NCBI GenBank assembly: GCA_023444055.1
Contig: JAEZRV010000056.1
Span: 1 to 6,829, forward strand
Reading direction: 5' to 3'
DNA length: 6,829 nt
Source of the DNA: Bacillota bacterium
GTDB taxonomy: Bacteria > Bacillota > Clostridia > Acetivibrionales > DSM-1351
This document shows positions 5,504 through 6,829 of this stretch, piece after piece. The notes below the pieces were generated by a model, which saw only the letters and a list, made by a program, of their open reading frames with translations, made no database searches and was not told where the DNA came from. Each line of letters opens with the position of its first letter. The first letter of the stretch is position 1. Made by a program: the position numbers and the translations under genes.

Positions 5504-5572
5504 GGGACTGTTGTAAAACAAAAAATATGATATGTCATCGGTATACAGAAATTGTTGTTTTGCAACAGTCCC
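5504..5572. mobile_element. 69-base palindromic MITE-like element
   Basis: GGGACTGTTGTAAAAC (5504-5519) and GTTTTGCAACAGTCCC (5557-5572) are 16-bp inverted repeats with one mismatch. They enclose 37 AT-rich bases with no reading frame. Ends beginning GGGACTGTTG resemble terminal inverted repeats of some IS1182-type elements, which is recalled rather than checked. No clear target-site duplication is visible. As RNA it forms a long hairpin; on the plus strand it is followed by CTTTTATTTAT and could terminate transcription. It lies 20-40 bases upstream of the Shine-Dalgarno of the 94-residue gene. Confidence 0.55.
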
Positions 5573-5629
5573 CTTTTATTTATACTAATCTGTATTTAAA
5601 ATATGTATTTATCTTTTAATTACCCGCAT

Positions 5630-5712
5630 ACGAGGCGTTAGGGCAAAGCAGCAAATATCAGTACTATGAGCCACTACTTATTCACTGTGCCGCATAAGCG
5701 GTGAGAATATGC
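5630..5712 (-). mobile_element. Second IS200/IS605-like end remnant, inverted relative to the first
   Basis: Read on the minus strand this shares with 1-130 the 13-base string ATATTCTCACCGC (5710-5698) and, 61 bases further on, GCCTCGT (5636-5630). The same two strings lie 51 bases apart at 53-65 and 117-123. Small hairpins lie between them (CCGC-ttat-GCGG). No transposase frame precedes it, so it is a remnant or a stand-alone non-coding element. Confidence 0.35.
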
Positions 5713-5730
5713 TACAAATATAGGTATAAC

Positions 5731-5776
5731 AAAAGTGTAAGCAACCAACAATTTATTAGTGTCGGTTACTTACACT
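5731..5776 (-). terminator. Terminator of the repetitive surface protein gene
   Basis: On the minus strand AGTGTAAG-T-AACC (5776-5764) pairs with GGTT-G-CTTACACT (5746-5734), with one internal mismatch and a 17-base loop, followed by TTTGTTAT. It lies about 45 bases after the stop codon of the large gene. Confidence 0.7.
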
Positions 5777-5820
5777 TCTATGGGTACTTACGGTTTCATA
5801 AATTACAAGTAGTACTCTGC

Positions 5821-6829
5821 TTAAGCCATAGTTAATACTTTATCTACAGCAGTCTCACCATCAAAAGTGGATAAAACAAGATTGTATGTTTTGCCATCAT
5901 CACTAGCTACAATATTAAGCTTATGTACTTTACCATCTGCTGATTTTATTTCAATTCCTTCGCTTACGGTTATTTTACTAGTAACCTCAACATTTGCTGC
6001 TGTTATTTTTTCACTTATATCAGCATTTGCTGCCGTTAACTTACCACTTACTTTGGTATCACCAGTTACATTTAATTTATTAAAAGTATCTGCTTCTGCT
6101 CCAATTCCGATATTGCCATCTTTTATACTTAGTGCACTAGCAATATCTTTTACTTCAGCTATTCCATCGTGGGTATGATCTGCTAACGATATTTCAGCCA
6201 AACTATCTTCTGTTCCGGCTTTCCATACACTTCCATCCCAGATAATTTGTCCATTTGGCTTATCAGCTATTGCTGCTTTTAGACCGTCATTTACTGTCAG
6301 CGAACTAATTGTAGTAGTTCCTAAAGTGGTAGTTCCATTTGTAGCATCTAAGTTTCCGCTTGCAATAATATCTCTTGAATTTATTGTTTCGCTTACTACT
6401 GCATTTTTAGCTTCTAAGTTTCCACTTGCTGTAATATCGCTTACAGTTATTTCACCAGTAACATCAACATTTGCTGCTGTTATTTTTTCAGTAACATCAG
6501 CATTTGCTGCAGTTAACTTACCACTTACTTTGGTATCACCAGTTACATTTAATTTATTAGTAGTATCTGCGTCACCACCAATTCCGATATTGCCCTCTGT
6601 TACTTTTATTTGGGATATTTCATCGTGAGAATGATCCTCCAGTGAAATCGCTTTCGTATATGCATTAGTTCCAGTAATGGCAGCACACCAGCCTTTATTT
6701 GCTACATACTTAACTTGCGCAAGCTCTCCACCTATCTGTGTATTCATTCCATCTGCATTTACAATTAAACCTCCGCTTGCATTTAACTGTCCTGTTATTT
6801 TTGTGTTGCCATTTACAGTTAACTTAGTG
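5821..6829 (-). CDS. Repetitive tail-fibre-like surface protein, C-terminal 335 residues (start beyond window)
   Basis: The frame is open to the window edge, and the ATG at 6747-6745 has no Shine-Dalgarno, so the true start lies beyond 6829. The protein is built of short beta-strand repeats of the form KLNVTGDTKVSGKLTAANAD, with further copies as TVNGNTKITGQLNA at the window edge and SDITASGNLEA in between. Such repeats usually form elongated trimeric beta-fibres in phage tail fibres and cell-surface adhesins. Two H-x-H motifs (LEDHSHD, LADHTHD) and WDGSVWKAG are typical of such tail proteins. A short terminal domain follows (KVHKLNIVASDDGKTYNLVL) and the protein ends VLTMA. No membrane anchor or sorting signal is visible. 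No other phage gene is present, so prophage fibre versus surface or spore-coat protein is undecided. Confidence 0.75.
   Translation of the reverse strand, partial: TKLTVNGNTKITGQLNASGGLIVNADGMNTQIGGELAQVKYVANKGWCAAITGTNAYTKAISLEDHSHDEISQIKVTEGNIGIGGDADTTNKLNVTGDTKVSGKLTAANADVTEKITAANVDVTGEITVSDITASGNLEAKNAVVSETINSRDIIASGNLDATNGTTTLGTTTISSLTVNDGLKAAIADKPNGQIIWDGSVWKAGTEDSLAEISLADHTHDGIAEVKDIASALSIKDGNIGIGAEADTFNKLNVTGDTKVSGKLTAANADISEKITAANVEVTSKITVSEGIEIKSADGKVHKLNIVASDDGKTYNLVLSTFDGETAVDKVLTMA
5962..6642 (-). repeat. Two long internal repeats in the fibre gene
   Basis: Copy 1 (6642-6439) and copy 2 (6186-5962) each encode a D-H-x-H-D motif, GNIGIG, then NKLNVTGDTKVSGKLTAANA and I-T-A-A-N-V. 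They are offset by 477 bases. In the central part the two are identical over about 45 bases, including third codon positions, pointing to a recent duplication or gene conversion. Copy 2 has about seven extra residues before GNIGIG. Confidence 0.8.

Noticed and set aside
5431..5619. 62-codon plus-strand frame across the palindromic element
   Set aside because: It has no Shine-Dalgarno, runs through both inverted repeats, and is antisense to the start of the 94-residue gene.
5867..6628. Plus-strand frames inside the fibre gene (5867-6178 and 6326-6628)
   Set aside because: They are antisense shadows of a repetitive gene; their similarity to each other only mirrors the repeats on the coding strand.
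5821..6747. The ATG at 6747 as true start of the fibre gene
   Set aside because: There is no Shine-Dalgarno, and the frame stays open upstream with the same repeat type (TVNGNTKITGQLNA) to the window edge.

Overview
The window is AT-rich with Clostridia-style features: strong purine-rich ribosome-binding sites, a clostridial-type GEMM-I riboswitch and U-tract terminators. It most likely comes from an endospore-former-like member of the Clostridia/Firmicutes. This is inferred from style and gene content; no ribosomal or other marker gene is present. Nearly all recognisable genes lie on the minus strand. The exception is one very small gene, apparently on a plus-strand transcript, near the middle.

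Layout. Positions 1-130 hold what looks like the end of an IS200/IS605-type element, and a related sequence lies in the opposite orientation at 5630-5712. A hexapeptide-repeat acyltransferase (420-956, minus) has a long leader. The leader contains a promoter (1283-1311), a c-di-GMP-I (GEMM-I) riboswitch aptamer (about 1158-1235) and an intrinsic terminator (1100-1131), so the gene should be controlled by cyclic di-GMP. Upstream is a CDF-family metal exporter, probably for Mn2+ (1369-2568, minus), with its own promoter. From 2860 to 3592 there is a plus-strand unit: a structured leader, a 43-residue hydrophilic protein (2976-3107), about 450 bases with no convincing gene, and a strong terminator at 3562-3592. 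Then, on the minus strand, come degenerate direct repeats (3618-3711) and the two-gene threonine/serine exporter (ThrE) operon (3709-4932). A small acidic orphan protein (5182-5466) and a 69-base palindromic MITE-like element follow. The window ends inside a large repetitive, tail-fibre-like surface protein (5821 to beyond 6829).

Most interesting signal. The 43-residue gene on the plus strand and the ThrE gene on the minus strand share the same leader. It runs: GAAGGAG Shine-Dalgarno, seven bases, a 9-bp helix (P1) enclosing a conserved loop and an inner hairpin, six bases (ATATTT), then the start ATG. The two P1 helices differ at four pairs and every change keeps pairing, including two full compensatory changes (U-A to C-G). 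In each copy the Shine-Dalgarno is more than 70 bases from the real start codon and is brought close to it only if P1 folds. The buried 5' arm of P1 contains a decoy ATG that opens a short frame beginning M-x-F-L-P-R. This looks like a portable RNA element that controls initiation by a structure-bridged Shine-Dalgarno. I cannot match it from memory to a named family.

How the parts may work together: a second-messenger switch on a cell-envelope-type acetyltransferase, two efflux systems (Mn2+ and threonine/serine), and a surface fibre suggest an accessory, envelope-related region. Apart from the ThrE pair, the genes look like separate transcription units.
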